A stretch of 64,000 bases of DNA from Saposhnikovia divaricata (lineage: Eukaryota > Streptophyta > Magnoliopsida > Apiales > Apiaceae): positions 139,542,148 through 139,606,147 of the forward strand of contig CM071598.1 in assembly GCA_036435485.1 (NCBI GenBank). Reading direction: 5' to 3'. Within the stretch, counting starts at the first letter, position 1; every line of letters begins with the position of its first letter. Below the pieces are notes generated by a model that was not told where the DNA came from, did not search any database, and worked only from the letters and a program-made list of their open reading frames with translations. Both the position numbers and the translations under genes were made by a program. Of the stretch, positions 1 to 10,359 are shown piece by piece.

Positions 1-32
1 AATACTCGTAACCTAGTTTTTATTCCACAACA
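1..32 (+). repeat. End of E2 5' LTR
   Basis: These 32 bp match the last 32 bp of the LTR at 51992-52509 exactly and end in CA. The PBS follows after two bases. The rest of the LTR lies left of the window. Confidence 0.95.
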
Positions 33-34
33 TT

Positions 35-52
35 TGGCGCCGTCTGTGGGAA
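35..52 (+). promoter_or_regulatory. E2 primer binding site
   Basis: TGGCGCCGTCTGTGGGAA lies two bases after the LTR end. The TGGCGCCGT start is of the kind seen in plant Tat/Athila elements. I am not certain which tRNA it matches. Confidence 0.8.
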
Positions 53-65
53 GACAACATCAACC

Positions 66-311
66 ATGGTTCAAACACGAAGAACAACATCAACTGAGGC
101 CGTACCCCTTAACTCTGCTCCACCAGCCACTTCTGATCCGCTTATCGCTACTGAGGAAGGACAAATACTCCGATCAACAGGGGCGGTCATTCAACCTCTG
201 CTCACTCATCCCCCAGGGACGACTCCCCATGTAGAGGGGACCCTCCCGGTGATTGTCCATGAAAGCCAAGAAACTAACCCTCTTCAGATGGTGGTTTCTC
301 CTCTTGGTAAC
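66..311 (+). CDS. gag: E2 gag, N-terminal part (interrupted by E3)
   Basis: This is the first 82 codons of the E2 gag, the structural protein of the retrotransposon particle. It starts at the first ATG after the PBS (MVQTRRTT) and aligns with the start of the E3 gag (MVNTQRTT), including a shared MVVSPL segment. E3 is inserted directly after codon 82. Bases 307-311 (GTAAC) are the target site copy, and the frame continues at 27529. The short N-terminal region is low-complexity, rich in Pro, Thr and Ser, as usual for Tat gag. An apparent continuation to 374 is read-through into the E3 LTR and is not gag. Confidence 0.9.
307..311. repeat. TSD GTAAC, left flank of E3
   Basis: GTAAC is repeated at 27524-27528 on the other side of E3. 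This is the 5-bp target duplication made by integrase. Confidence 0.95.
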
Positions 312-855
312 TGTTGTGGAACAAAAAGTAAGGTTATCAAATTGCGGCTAGGGTTCGTGAGCTTCGTGCTTTAATGGTTGCACTTGTGTTACCGTGACCT
401 AACTCGGGTCTTCACAAGATGCCAACGTATCTCAACGTCGAGAATCAAGCCAAAAAACGTAGTTCTGAGAATGAGGGGTCAGGCCCTTTATATAGGCTGA
501 GAAGCCTTAGAATTATGGTAGGATTCGGAGACTTGGTGGGCAAGCCACCGTTATTGAGGAAGGTTCTGACTCCTTCCTTATAGGAATTAGTTTCCTTGTT
601 GGATTAGGTGCCTTGGAGGATACATAATATCCTTGGGATATTCCAGAACGTTCCTGGTTTCTAGAACGTTCTTGTTTTGTGGATCAGGTCCGTGTTATAA
701 ACAAGCTTGTACCGGGCGTCCCCGGTTTGGGTTGTTCTTTTTGGGATTAGCCACTAACCACGAATAAAAAGCCCAGCTAGGGTTTTGGGCCTCATTTATG
801 AGCCAATAAATACTATATTTATTATGTCTTTAGGGATTATTTTTCACCCATATCA
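312..855 (-). repeat. E3 3' LTR
   Basis: The LTR is 544 bp, bounded TG...CA on the minus strand. It matches 26979-27523 with scattered substitutions. Its minus strand carries a TATA box (TATATAAAG, 494-486) and, upstream of that, two heat-shock-type trimers (641-671). The segment around the TATA box is shared with the E2 LTR, while the U3 part differs between E2 and E3. Confidence 0.94.
641..671. promoter_or_regulatory. Two perfect heat-shock-element trimers in E3 3' LTR
   Basis: TTCcaGAAcgTTC (641-653) and TTCtaGAAcgTTC (659-671) each fit the nTTCnnGAAnnTTCn pattern bound by heat shock factors. They lie about 150-185 bp upstream of the minus-strand TATA box and are unchanged in the other LTR. 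The match is seen directly; heat induction is inferred. Confidence 0.6.
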
Positions 856-866
856 TTTGCCCCCCA
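856..866 (-). promoter_or_regulatory. E3 polypurine tract
   Basis: The minus strand reads GGGGGGCAAA next to the 3' LTR, the site that primes plus-strand DNA synthesis. The same tract (AGTTGGGGGGCAAA) precedes the E2 3' LTR. Confidence 0.85.
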
Positions 867-1500
867 ACTTCTAGGAAAACTTGATTTCGTAGAAGTTTAA
901 GGTCAGTTCGGCCCTACCAGGGTATCGTCTTATAATGAAGTGTGGAGCGACCTACACATTCACGACGACTAAGACTCTCTCATAAGTTAATACTTAAGAA
1001 AGTTAAACGTTCCTTGACCTCTTGAACCTCTTTCTTAAGATTTCTGGGCCTTTCGGGAATAGGATTAGTGTCGTTTTGAGCTCGTAGACACTAATCCAAG
1101 TGCAATTCGTGCATAGGATCCTTTATCATAGATTCATTAATGATTTATTTCCCTCAACGTTTCTAAGTTAGGGTTAATATCAGATGGTCATTGCCCATAA
1201 GCCTTAATAAGGGCTAATTTCTAAGCAAAAGACAGTAATTCAGCCCTAATCGGGGCTAAACAACCCTAAACGGGGCTACGAAGGCCTTATCCGAGGCTAA
1301 ATAATTCATATTTAATGTGATTACTACTAGGATATCCACCCTTAACCTTGAGGTAGGTTAATTTTAGAGTTAGAGTCCTTAAACGTCGATAATCAAGGTT
1401 AATCAACCCCTAACTGCGATTAGCGAAACCCTAATCCCAAATTTTGGAGTTAAGCTCATATGATAGAGATTCTTATAACCTCATGGTTGTAGAAAGAATC

Positions 1501-1909
1501 ACGTAAAAATTCTCATTTTTGAGTTGTCTAGGCAAGAAATACTGTCCCTTGGAAGGTGTTTGAAACACCTTCAGGGTCTTTCAACAACCTCACGTTTTCT
1601 GAACACCCCTGGAATTTCCAAACCCAAACTTTGAAGTTGAGCCTATATGGTGGGGATTCTTATAATCTCCTGGTATGAAGAAGAATCACATGAAAATAGG
1701 CATTTTTGAACGTTCTGGAGGTGAAATACCCCATTTTAAGCTGGTTTTCAAACCAGGCCTTGTTTGTAACAAGGTCATCTTTTCAACTTCAAGGAAACAC
1801 TTGGCCTCCTAAATAGGCTTTTAGAGGACCTTGAAAGGTTCTTGAATCTCAAATTTGAGCTCAAACGGAGCATTTTTGAGCGTTCTGGAGGGTCTTGAAA
1901 TCACCTAGG
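1501..1909 (+). repeat. Source copy of inverted internal duplication (partner 23797-24197)
   Basis: This segment reappears as its reverse complement at 23797-24197, inside the pol region of the same element. The match begins around GTAAAAATTCTC and ends at CACCTAGG, with a few substitutions and small indels. It contains GAACGTTC-type dyads at both copies. Confidence 0.9.
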
Positions 1910-2045
1910 GGATTCAGGTCTTCACAACACCTGACCAAGGTGTTCTAGTCATCCCACCCTGGTCGGCCATTTGGCCATGGGGACCTGGTCATCCACCCCT
2001 GGTCGGCTGGGCCCCATGATTTTTTTTTTTTTGAATTTTGGCCAA

Positions 2046-2100
2046 ATTTTGACTAGTTGACTTTGACCATTGACTTTGACTTTTGACTTTGACTTTGACC
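2046..2100 (+). promoter_or_regulatory. Cluster of TTGAC (W-box-like) motifs
   Basis: About eight TTGAC cores, most followed by T or C, occur in roughly 55 bp. TTGAC[CT] is the W-box bound by WRKY factors. The cluster lies about 850 bp upstream of the antisense gene TATA box, on its sense strand. It could also be a simple-sequence expansion. Confidence 0.35.
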
Positions 2101-2950
2101 AAAACCAAAACTTTCTTCAAACTCCCCTCCTTGTTTCTAGAGTGAGTTTACAACACCTTGGTTGATTTTGTGACCCTCAATCACAAACAACCTTCTTCTT
2201 AGTTTTCAAGACCTTTTGGGTTTTTAACTTGTTCTTGAACTCTTAGTTTCTAATAACCTTGGGCTATACTATGGCCCTTGACTTGCTGACACCATTCCAC
2301 GCTTACAATAGGGTGTTTTGAACAACCTTGGCCTTGCCCCCCTTGCCATGGAGGTCTTTGCTCCTTTATTATCTTATATATATTTTTTCTCTTGTTTTCA
2401 ACACCTGACTTCAAGTCTAGGGTGATATGGTCAGTTTTTATCCTTGATTTCATACTCAAGGACTTTAAAACTCCTACCTTGTTTGTAAGGCCATGTCTTG
2501 GCTTCATTTTATTCAAAGGTTCCTGAATTTTAGGCCTTGAGTTCGACCAACCGGCTTAATTCAGGACATACAACCTCGTTGGCCCTCTGGGCTTATATTT
2601 TAGGCAGGTTTTCAAAACTCCCACCATTTTCTTTGAATCTATTTTCTATATTTCTATAAAGTATTAGCTTTTTAGCTAATATTTCTACTTAGTGCCTTAA
2701 TCATGGATTTTGGCTTAATCCTCCGTTTAGGCTCGTTAAGCATAAGTTAGTTCAACCTCTTAGGTCATTAACTATGTTGCTGCTCTAGCCTGCATTTTCA
2801 TTCGTTTCTTTCGTTTATTTTCACGAATCAGATCGTTTATTTGACCCAATTCCGAGTTTATAACGCCTTTTTCCTGTTGTTTTCGGCTATTTAACCTGTA
2901 AACACGGGTCGTCGGAAAGATGACCTGCTATGAGGGGTCGCTCATTTCCT

Positions 2951-2958
2951 TATAAAAG
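2951..2958 (+). promoter_or_regulatory. TATA box of the E3 antisense gene
   Basis: TATAAAAG lies 106 bp before the ATG at 3064. The homologous gene in E2 has the same octamer upstream of its ATG. This suggests a Pol II promoter separate from the LTR. Confidence 0.55.
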
Positions 2959-3063
2959 AGATGGAGTGGAAGTCATTCTTCACATTTCAATCTTCTTCCA
3001 AAGAAAATTTCTCTCTGAAGAGCTCTCAAGATTCAAACACCTATTTCAACTTCAAACAAACCT

Positions 3064-5080
3064 GATGGCAAGTGAAGGTGGTCAGAGCACCGTAGTCCCT
3101 TCTAAGTCCCTCCTCCAAGCAATCAACAGGAGGACCAAGGACAAGAACAGGAAAGGTAAGGTGTTTCCTCCTCGTTATCAATTAACTTTACCCCAACTCT
3201 TAGAAGAGCCCGGGGATGTGTTTCCGAACAATGCTGAATTTGACTCTTTCATATTTCCTAGCACTTTAGGCGTAGGAGATATTAACGACCTACTCAAGTA
3301 TGAATTTCCTTCTGGTTTAAGACTTAGAATCCCTTCACCGGGAGATAGGACTTGTAATTGGCACCCTGAAAATTTGTATGTGTACAAAGGGACTATCATA
3401 GCTGGCCTTAGGTTTCCGGTTCACCCTTGGCTTGTTAGGTTACTAGCTGAAGTTAAAATCAACCCGTGCCAACTATATCCTAACTCCTGGAAATTTATAT
3501 TCATCTTTATGGTTGAATGCATCATGGGAGGCGTCCCCCTTTGCATTCCTTTATTTAGACATTTGTTTGCTTTCAAAAATAGCCCTGTTACTAGGAAGGG
3601 ATGGGTAAGCATCCAACATCGCACAAAGTCCCGAATGATTATCAACGCTGCCTCCGTGCCTGGTTCATGCCACAACTGGAGGCACGAATTTTTTATCCTT
3701 AGGTGGAAAGGAGGAGATTGGGGTGAATTTTTCAGGACTAAATTCAACCATGTGAACGATGAGGGTGTTAGTGAGCTGCAGCTCTCAACTGAAGAAGTAG
3801 CCCATCGGGACTGGCTTATTTCAACCTTTCAAAACGCCCACTACCGCGAAGTTGTGACTGAGCATAACTTGATAGAGACAGGGCTTAGTAGTATCCCTCC
3901 CGAGGGTAATTCTTACTTTAACTCTTTTATTCTCATCATACTTGTTCTTATTTCAACATTGTTTTCTTTGTCTTTTCATGCAGTTGCTGAGGAGATTGAC
4001 AATCTGCCGGGTCATGCTCCCCAGATTACTAAGAGGATGATCAAAAAGGCTGAGAAAGAAGCCAATCTTGACGATATTCCAGTTCCTGAATTCCTCCAAC
4101 ACTGCTCAAAGGCTGGGAAAAGGATTAGGAGCTCGGACGGGAGCATGAAGACTGAATTCATGCCTGAGTGGGGGATTTGCGAGCAGGACGCTATTCGAGA
4201 TAGCCATCTCCTTGCTCAGGAATGTTCTCGAAATGCTATAGCCCCGGTTGACAAGGTTCACTTCGCAACAGCAATGGACCTTGAGGAGAACGAAAGCTTG
4301 GGGCATTTCATGCCTATAACGTAAGCTTATCTCCCCTTATCTTTTATTACTCTTACTAAATATTGACCATCATGGTTTAACATAACTATTTCTTATGGTG
4401 TTCTATTCTTGTAGTTGAATGCTCATTTCCAGAATGCTATCCAGTTGGGGAGGTCATATAAGGATAAGGAAAGAACCGCCCTCAAGGCTGCGGAAAAGCA
4501 TCAGAAAGAGTCTCAAGAATGGGAGGCTAAATACTTCACCTCCGAAGACCAACTATCATCCCTCAGGGGTAAGTATGCAGCCTTGGAGAACAGGACTCAG
4601 AACAACGAGGATTCTATCATCCAAAACTACTTGGGCTCGGATACATTCCTTGCCTTCATCGATGAACATGATAGGGAGGTCCAACCGGACAGCATGTCCA
4701 AAGGTTGGGAAAAAGCTGTGAATAAGATTAGCCAAGACCACAAAGGGGTTCTTTTTCCTTCCTTCTATCCGAGTCCTTGGAAGGTGACTGATGCTGATGA
4801 CCTTGTTGAAGGTGCGGGAACTTCCTCCCAGGCAAACAGACATGCTTCAGGCTCCGGGGCTAAGGCCACTTCCCAGCATTCAGGATCCAGTTCAGGACGC
4901 CAACTAGCCGGCCGAATTCATGAGCCCAAATCGGTGAGTGTTACCAGTTCCTCAACTTCGACTTCCAAGGGTAGGGAAGAAGGTGAGACGGGGTCCTCCA
5001 GCGGAGAAGAAGCCCCTGTTCGGGTTGCTCCTCTTAAAGCCAAGAAGCGATTGGTGAAGACTGCTTCTAACAAGAAGTGA
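3064..5080 (+). CDS. E3 antisense accessory gene (Transposase_28/'gypsy-type transposon' family), three exons
   Basis: The gene runs opposite to gag-pol, between integrase and the 3' LTR, as in Tat-lineage elements with antisense ORFs. Exons are 3064-3905, 3984-4320 and 4415-5080. Intron 1 (3906-3983, GT...CAG) is in phase 1; intron 2 is 4321-4414 (GTAAGC...TAG). Exon 1 holds a conserved block with VYKGT, AGLRFP, PNSWKFIF and PLFRHLF, resembling the plant 'putative gypsy type transposon' domain. Exon 3 is charged, coiled-coil-like, with a Ser-rich tail ending in lysines. I chose MASEGG because it follows the TATA box by about 110 bp; the frame is open from 2930. At intron 2 the phases do not match by one base, which would fit loss of one G at the donor. 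Function is unknown. The E2 homologue is at 48709-50554. Confidence 0.7.
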
Positions 5081-5503
5081 TTATCTTTTAGGCCTTGCAT
5101 GACTTATGTTTGCCTCGTGTGGCTCTTATTCAGTTCTCGTTTTATCCTGACTTTACTCATGGTCCTTCATGGACTTATATTTTATTCGATGTTGTCTGTA
5201 ACTTATAACTTTGTCCCCTGGGGGTATATTATCTACATGCTTGTTTGCTTTAATTCATACGTTCCCCCTTTTTTTTTACGGTACTTGGTCATCCTGGACT
5301 TACACACATCAGGTGTTTGGTACATCATTAAAATCACAGAAACGTAGAATAGAAAACAAACTTGTATTAATAACGTGAAATGGGCTCTGCCCTTACATAA
5401 AATGATAAGTTCTACTATGAGCAACATGCTCTGCAATGGTTTTACATAAACCTTATTTCTACTTCAATAGATAGGCTAAAAGCTAAGTCCTTACTAGGAG
5501 AGC
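5081..5503. other. Spacer between E3 antisense gene and E3 integrase end
   Basis: About 420 bp of AT-rich sequence lies between the 3' ends of two convergent genes, the antisense gene (plus) and integrase (minus). I see no conserved frame. It probably holds the 3' ends of both transcripts. Confidence 0.6.
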
Positions 5504-5724
5504 TTAAACATAATAAATCTTAAGATTCGAGGTGTGCCAAGTACGAGGCACCTCGCTTCCATCCAAGGTTTCCAACTTGTAAGAACCTCTTCCCAACGTT
5601 TTGCTGACTCTATACGGCCCTTCCCAATTAGGGGCTAACTTGCCTGTCTGTCCAACTCCAGATGCTTCTATCTTCCTTAAAACCAAGTCACCTTGTTTGA
5701 AGAACCTTTCTTTAACCCTATGGT
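5504..5724 (-). CDS. E3 integrase, C-terminal part
   Basis: This is the end of E3 pol, cut off from the rest by E4. The frame reads back from the TSD and contains MVLRKIEASG, KLAPNWEGPY and RGSYKLETLDG, the SH3-like C-terminal region of Tat integrases, and ends in YYV. It matches the end of the E2 pol closely. The upstream part continues at 21020 on the other side of E4, in frame. Confidence 0.92.
5720..5724. repeat. TSD ATGGT, left flank of E4
   Basis: ATGGT is repeated at 21015-21019 directly after the E4 3' LTR. Confidence 0.94.
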
Positions 5725-7803
5725 TGTAAGAACCCAGATTTTGGGTGGAATTAAAACTTTTATGTATTTAATGATGTAAGAACGAATAGTGGTTATGGTT
5801 ACAATGTAATAATTGATATTTGGAAAGAATGAATGGAATTCGACTTTTTTATGTTTATGTCTTGAAGAATGCTAAAGGGTGACAACATAGGTAAGAATAA
5901 TCTATCTTCTAAGGGAATAAGATATGGCAACTTCAAGCAAGAGAATACTCTCATGTCATCCAGATCGATAACGATTAATCCAGTAGTTCCGTAAAAAGGT
6001 TAAGGAACGATCGAAAGAGAATACGGACAATTATACAACCTTAAGAGAACAAGTAAAGAATACAGAATGAATAGTGTTTTTGTGGGAGTATATAATAATA
6101 TGAGACGACACTATATAGAAGCATTCGGAACGGATTTCCGAGTTCGTATTAGTGATCCAGGGGGAAAATAAGTGTATGTAAAAGCTGTCGGATTCTGAAA
6201 ACCGCACTTTTATTTTCTCCGAGAGTTCCTTGGACACTGATAGCCTTAAGTATTTAACGAATGGATTTAAGGAATATAAATTGGAAAGTTAGAATGAAAG
6301 ATGGCGAAACGGGCAATAACCGGACACAGAAACAAGCAGAGGAAGCAAGAGTCTTGTGCAAGCTACTAGTATAAAATATCTAGTAACTAAACTAGAATCA
6401 AGGAACTAGCACCTTAGAGGAAGAACTAAGTACTTAGCAAAGTAACTACCTAGTTAAACTCTAAACCACCATAAAACCAACACTTGTCTTGCCATTTCAT
6501 CATCCAACACCTCATCACTTTAATAAAGTGACTTTATACAAGATATTATATTGATAATAGATTAGAGTGTATGAGATTAAATCAAAAGAAACCAAGCAAC
6601 TCTCCCCCCCCCCTTGCAAAATCCATTCGGCCATACCCCTTAATTCCAAATCCAAACTCAACCTTCCCACCATTGTTTGTTCTTGAAATTTTTAAGGTGA
6701 GACTTATATTTCATAAAACTTATCTCCTCAAAATCTTAGCACCAAACTCCTTTGTTTCCATTTTCAAAAAAATCAAACAAGAGGAGGATGAATAGTGTTC
6801 ATCATGTACTAACTTGGTTTTCTTGATTTTTCATGGTTGATCTAGCAAGCTTAATCACTCCTAAGGACCATACAAGGCTTAGTAAGGCTATATCACTATC
6901 TAAGGAAGGTATAAAGCTCTTGAAACCCTAACCTTTGTTTGAGATTTAAGTATGTTTATGATAGATATAGCTTAGTTATGGTTATGTTAAGATTATAAGC
7001 ATGATTATGTATGGATCTTGGATAAATGATGAAAATAGTTAGATGAATGGAAAGGCATTTCTTGGCCTCAGTTCATGTATATAAATCATGTATATGTTGT
7101 TTGGAATGGATACCATGTTTATGGGAAGATTCGAAATTGGTAGATATTCGAATTACAGCCGTTATAATGCCCGATTTTACAATACCATGGACTGTATGCC
7201 ATTTTCCGTGTCAAAAACCTACTGTCCAGAAGCCTTTTCTGCCATGATAGGATAGGTAATGTTCTAAGCTTCGTTTTGATATAAAGATCACGTGAAACAG
7301 ACTTACGGTTTAGGATTTATGACCGATTTACTAAAAGTAGTTCGAATCCGTAAACGAAAGTTCGTAACTGAAATTGAACCCTCGTAAACTATGTAACGTC
7401 ATGGCGAATCTTGGTAAATAAATACTAGGGGTAAAAAGGAAGGTGTGAAAGAAAACCGTATGTCAAAAGGATCATTTTTCGATTTATTAAAAATGTTCGA
7501 GTCGAGGTTAAACGCGAACGAACCCCTAAAAGACGACTCTTTTATAACTTCGGTAAAACACTTAGAAAACGGGCGATAAAACTCGGAGTATAATATTGGT
7601 TCGTAACGATCGACCTTAGAACTTGTATGACTTAAATATGTCCCAAGTATAAGTACAGTGACATGTCGTATTAACGAACGAATGTCGGGTCGGATCAGTG
7701 ATAAAAAGGAATCCACTAAAAGGGATATAACGAGATAACTCGAGAACGTGTTTCGATTTAAGTATAACTTAACTTTTAATATGTTAAGTGATTAATCCCG
7801 AAT

Positions 7804-7893
7804 GCCTTGGCTATTTATAGATCACCAAGCTGAACCGGGACCCGCTACCACTACCCCTTACCGTACTCGACTACCAGGCAAGTTTCAATTCCC
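7804..7893 (+). promoter_or_regulatory. Conserved core in chromovirus LTR, likely promoter
   Basis: CTATTTATAG is followed by a GC-rich stretch of about 75 bp. It is nearly identical in all four chromovirus LTRs (near 18566, 32750 and 43508), although LTR sequence upstream has diverged between E4 and E5. A TATA-like box before a conserved GC-rich stretch suggests the transcription start. This is inference from conservation. Confidence 0.5.
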
Positions 7894-8149
7894 TTCTTTT
7901 AGGATGTTGTTGTGATTGAATAAATATATATATATATATGTTTTCTGTTATACATATGCCATAGCATGCATGCCTACTTTCAAGTTATATCATTATGCTT
8001 GTTCCCTGATTGTTATTGGCTTATAAATTAGATAGCTATCGTATCAATTATAAGCCGGTTATTGTAAGACCCTCAGAGAAGGGTGTATACATCTTATTCA
8101 TCAAATATAGACCGGGAGTCAATATTTCTTGACATATCGAGATTACCTC

Positions 8150-8870
8150 GAAAGAAAATATCTAAGTAAATATTTTACATTATTCGGGCGACGAATAGTA
8201 TTTGAATATTCGTTCGAGATTATTTATTTTAACGATCCTTACTTCAAATAATTATTTGAACGTAACTATTCGACGAATAATATTTATTTTAATATTCATT
8301 CAGAGTCGAATTATTTATCGATTATTATTTCGAATATTCTTCTAAAGATGAGACTACTAAATGAATATTATTTAGATATTCATTTAGAATATTATTTTAT
8401 TAAATAAATATTACTTTTGAATTTTCATTTAGGATATTAATTACTTGATGAATTTATTTTAATATTCATCTGAAGCTTGATTTATTTATCGAATATTATC
8501 TCGAATATTCCTTTAAAGCTTGGATTACTAAATGAATATTACTTGATATTCATTTAGAATATTATTCATTAAATGAATATTACTTTTTGAATATTCATTT
8601 AAATTACTAATTAATTATGAATATTGTCTTAAATATTCCTTTCAGGTCCTATTAATTAATGAATATTATTTTGAATATTCATTTAAATATTTATTTATTC
8701 AATAAATATTCTCCTGATATTTCTTCAGGGATTATTTTGGAAAATACTCTGATTAAAGATATTCTTTCATATTCCTAAATATTCTGTAAAATATTTTAAT
8801 TCAATAAATATTCTCAGAATATTTATTCCATACTTAGAATAACCTCGATAAGATTTATCTTCTTCGATTA
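8150..8870 (+). repeat. AT-rich palindrome array in chromovirus LTR
   Basis: A run of about ten imperfect short palindromes is built from ATGAATATT and AATATTCAT with 4-8 bp loops. The same array occurs in the other three LTRs with substitutions. If transcription starts near 7830 it would be in the RNA leader. Confidence 0.6.
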
Positions 8871-9783
8871 TTACAGAAAATATCTCGGAGTCATATTATT
8901 ATTAATCTTATATCAAGAAAGGTTCTCAGACATCATTCTTCTTTGAGTCTACCTCTCTAATAATAAGGGAACCTTACTTGGAAAATGTTATTTATCTTGT
9001 CGACTTCCCGGTCATAAAGTATTCTCTTCACTCGCAACTCGGGTGCTATTGACTTATTAAGTCGTTGTTTACCTTCTCATCTTTCGAGGGGTAAGATTGT
9101 TGGAACAAGTTGATATTCGTTACCAAGCAATAGCTTGGAAGTGATTGGTGAATTTTCCTTTCCAACTAGATACGACTACTTTGTAGAGTCTTATCAACAA
9201 GTATTATGCTTGGGAAAAGGGGGACGAACGTTACATTCAGAATCATGAATTCTATTTGAACTAGGAGTCGTGTAAGAGGCCGAGTAGTGCCGGTCCATCC
9301 CCTTTAGCCCAACCGTTGGCCGGGGAGAGCTAGTAAGGCGGTAGACAAGTAAAGCCGTCAGTTCTTCCTTCTACCGGTAGTAAATCTAAATTGAGCTGTA
9401 CGATCTCGACTGATCATCAAGATTGGAACAGCGGGCGCGGTGAATACTCCATCATTGGTTCATCATCCAAACTTATTTATTTCCTGCAACATGATTACTG
9501 TTGGCAGAGCTGGAAAAGTGTTCATAACTGGAATTGCAACCTTTTCATGCAAGTTCCCCGTCTTAATAACAATGAGAATATCTCGCTTACTTTTAATGTA
9601 ACAGATATTTCTACAAACAAATACTTTAAGTTACCTTGTAACTTCATCGTTCATATTATACTGGCATCATTTCCGTAAATGCATGGCATATGGTTTAAAA
9701 GATACTTTTGAACTGTTATATATTATCGTGCAGTTATATATTATTGTTGGTGGGCGTTCGCTCACCCTTGCTTTGTTCACATT

Positions 9784-9900
9784 ATGTCAAAACAACAGCT
9801 AGGACAGATGGCTCGCGTCAGGCGCACTCGGCGCAAGCAGGTTACCCGACCCACCGGACTACCCGCTGAGATGCTAGCCGCCATTGCTGAGGTAGCATAG
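9784..9900 (+). CDS. Conserved 38-codon micro-ORF in chromovirus LTR
   Basis: The ORF starts MSKQQLGQ, has an Arg-rich centre (RVRRTRRKQ) and ends AEMLAAIAEVA. It is present at full length in all four chromovirus LTRs (20608, 34721, 45479), with only residue 3 differing by eye (Lys here, Gln elsewhere). It is GC-rich in an AT-rich LTR. If transcription starts near 7830 it would be an upstream ORF of the genomic RNA. Function is unknown; it could be conserved for a DNA or RNA reason rather than as a peptide. Confidence 0.4.
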   Translation: MSKQQLGQMARVRRTRRKQVTRPTGLPAEMLAAIAEVA

Positions 9901-10196
9901 TTAGACAGCTTTTGTTTCCTGTTTAACTATATGTATAATTAATGTAATTAACGGCAAAACTGTTAAACTTATGATGTTATCCTTTTGGGATTGTAATAAC
10001 TTTTATTCGTAACCCTTTAATGTAAGACTTATTTCAATTTCATCTCTGGGACTATAACTGTTGTGTGTGTGAGTGGTAATTATTGTGGGGTCACAGCATG
10101 TGATTTATTTATTGTGGACTCAAGTCAAGTATTATGAATGGATGTAAGACCGTAACCACCAGATCCCTGACCCCGGATCTGGGGGTGTTACAGAGA

Positions 10197-10208
10197 TGGT
10201 ATCAGAGC
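10197..10208 (+). promoter_or_regulatory. E4 primer binding site (initiator Met tRNA)
   Basis: TGGTATCAGAGC lies four bases after the LTR end. It is the standard complement to plant initiator methionine tRNA. Confidence 0.93.
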
Positions 10209-10359
10209 AAGAGTTATATATCCCAAGAGATGATACGACGTTATATAATAATATATTCAATAATATAATCAGAACCCTTGCCAGGTTCACCTAAAACCCT
10301 TACGGGAACTTTTTAAGTATCATGATAGTAACATAGTTCGTCTTGTGTAGGCGAGCGAC

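Larger units (their letters stand above)
867..2930. other. E3 3' untranslated region, no gene
   Basis: About 2 kb separates the PPT from the promoter of the E3 antisense gene. I see no credible coding frame. It contains short CCTAA/GGGGCTAA-like runs near 1200-1450, the source segment of the inverted self-insertion (about 1501-1909), a poly-T tract near 2020-2032, and a TTGAC-rich cluster (about 2047-2100). Relative to the plus-strand antisense gene it is the upstream region, so it may hold regulatory sequence. Confidence 0.7.
5725..10192 (+). repeat. E4 5' LTR
   Basis: The LTR is 4468 bp, starting TGTAAGAACCC and ending GGTGTTACA. Compared with the 3' copy it lacks about 82 bp after GATGG near 6305 and has a much shorter AT run near 7925-7940. 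Inside are a conserved GC-rich promoter-like core (7804-7893), a palindrome-rich AT region (about 8150-8870) and a conserved 38-codon ORF (9784-9900). The ends carry short inverted repeats: ACCCA...TGGGT at the start and AGATCC...GGATCT at 10161-10180. Confidence 0.95.

Noticed and set aside
66..374. A 102-codon ORF ending at 374
   Set aside because: Only the part to 311 is E2 gag; the rest reads into the E3 LTR.
2250..2516. An 88-codon minus-strand ORF in the E3 3' UTR
   Set aside because: Low-complexity translation with no homologue in E2; likely chance.
4106..4306. Minus-strand ORFs within the E3 antisense gene
   Set aside because: They are shadows of the spliced plus-strand gene.
7399..7716. 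A 105-codon minus-strand ORF in the chromovirus LTR, also at 32345-32662 and 43103-43420
   Set aside because: It is open in three LTRs but broken in the E4 3' LTR, has no recognisable domain, and lies in a stretch conserved as DNA. Conservation of the LTR explains it.
9391..9678. A 95-codon plus-strand ORF in the E4 5' LTR
   Set aside because: It has no ATG start (TTG), and length and C-terminus differ among the four LTRs. No coding evidence.
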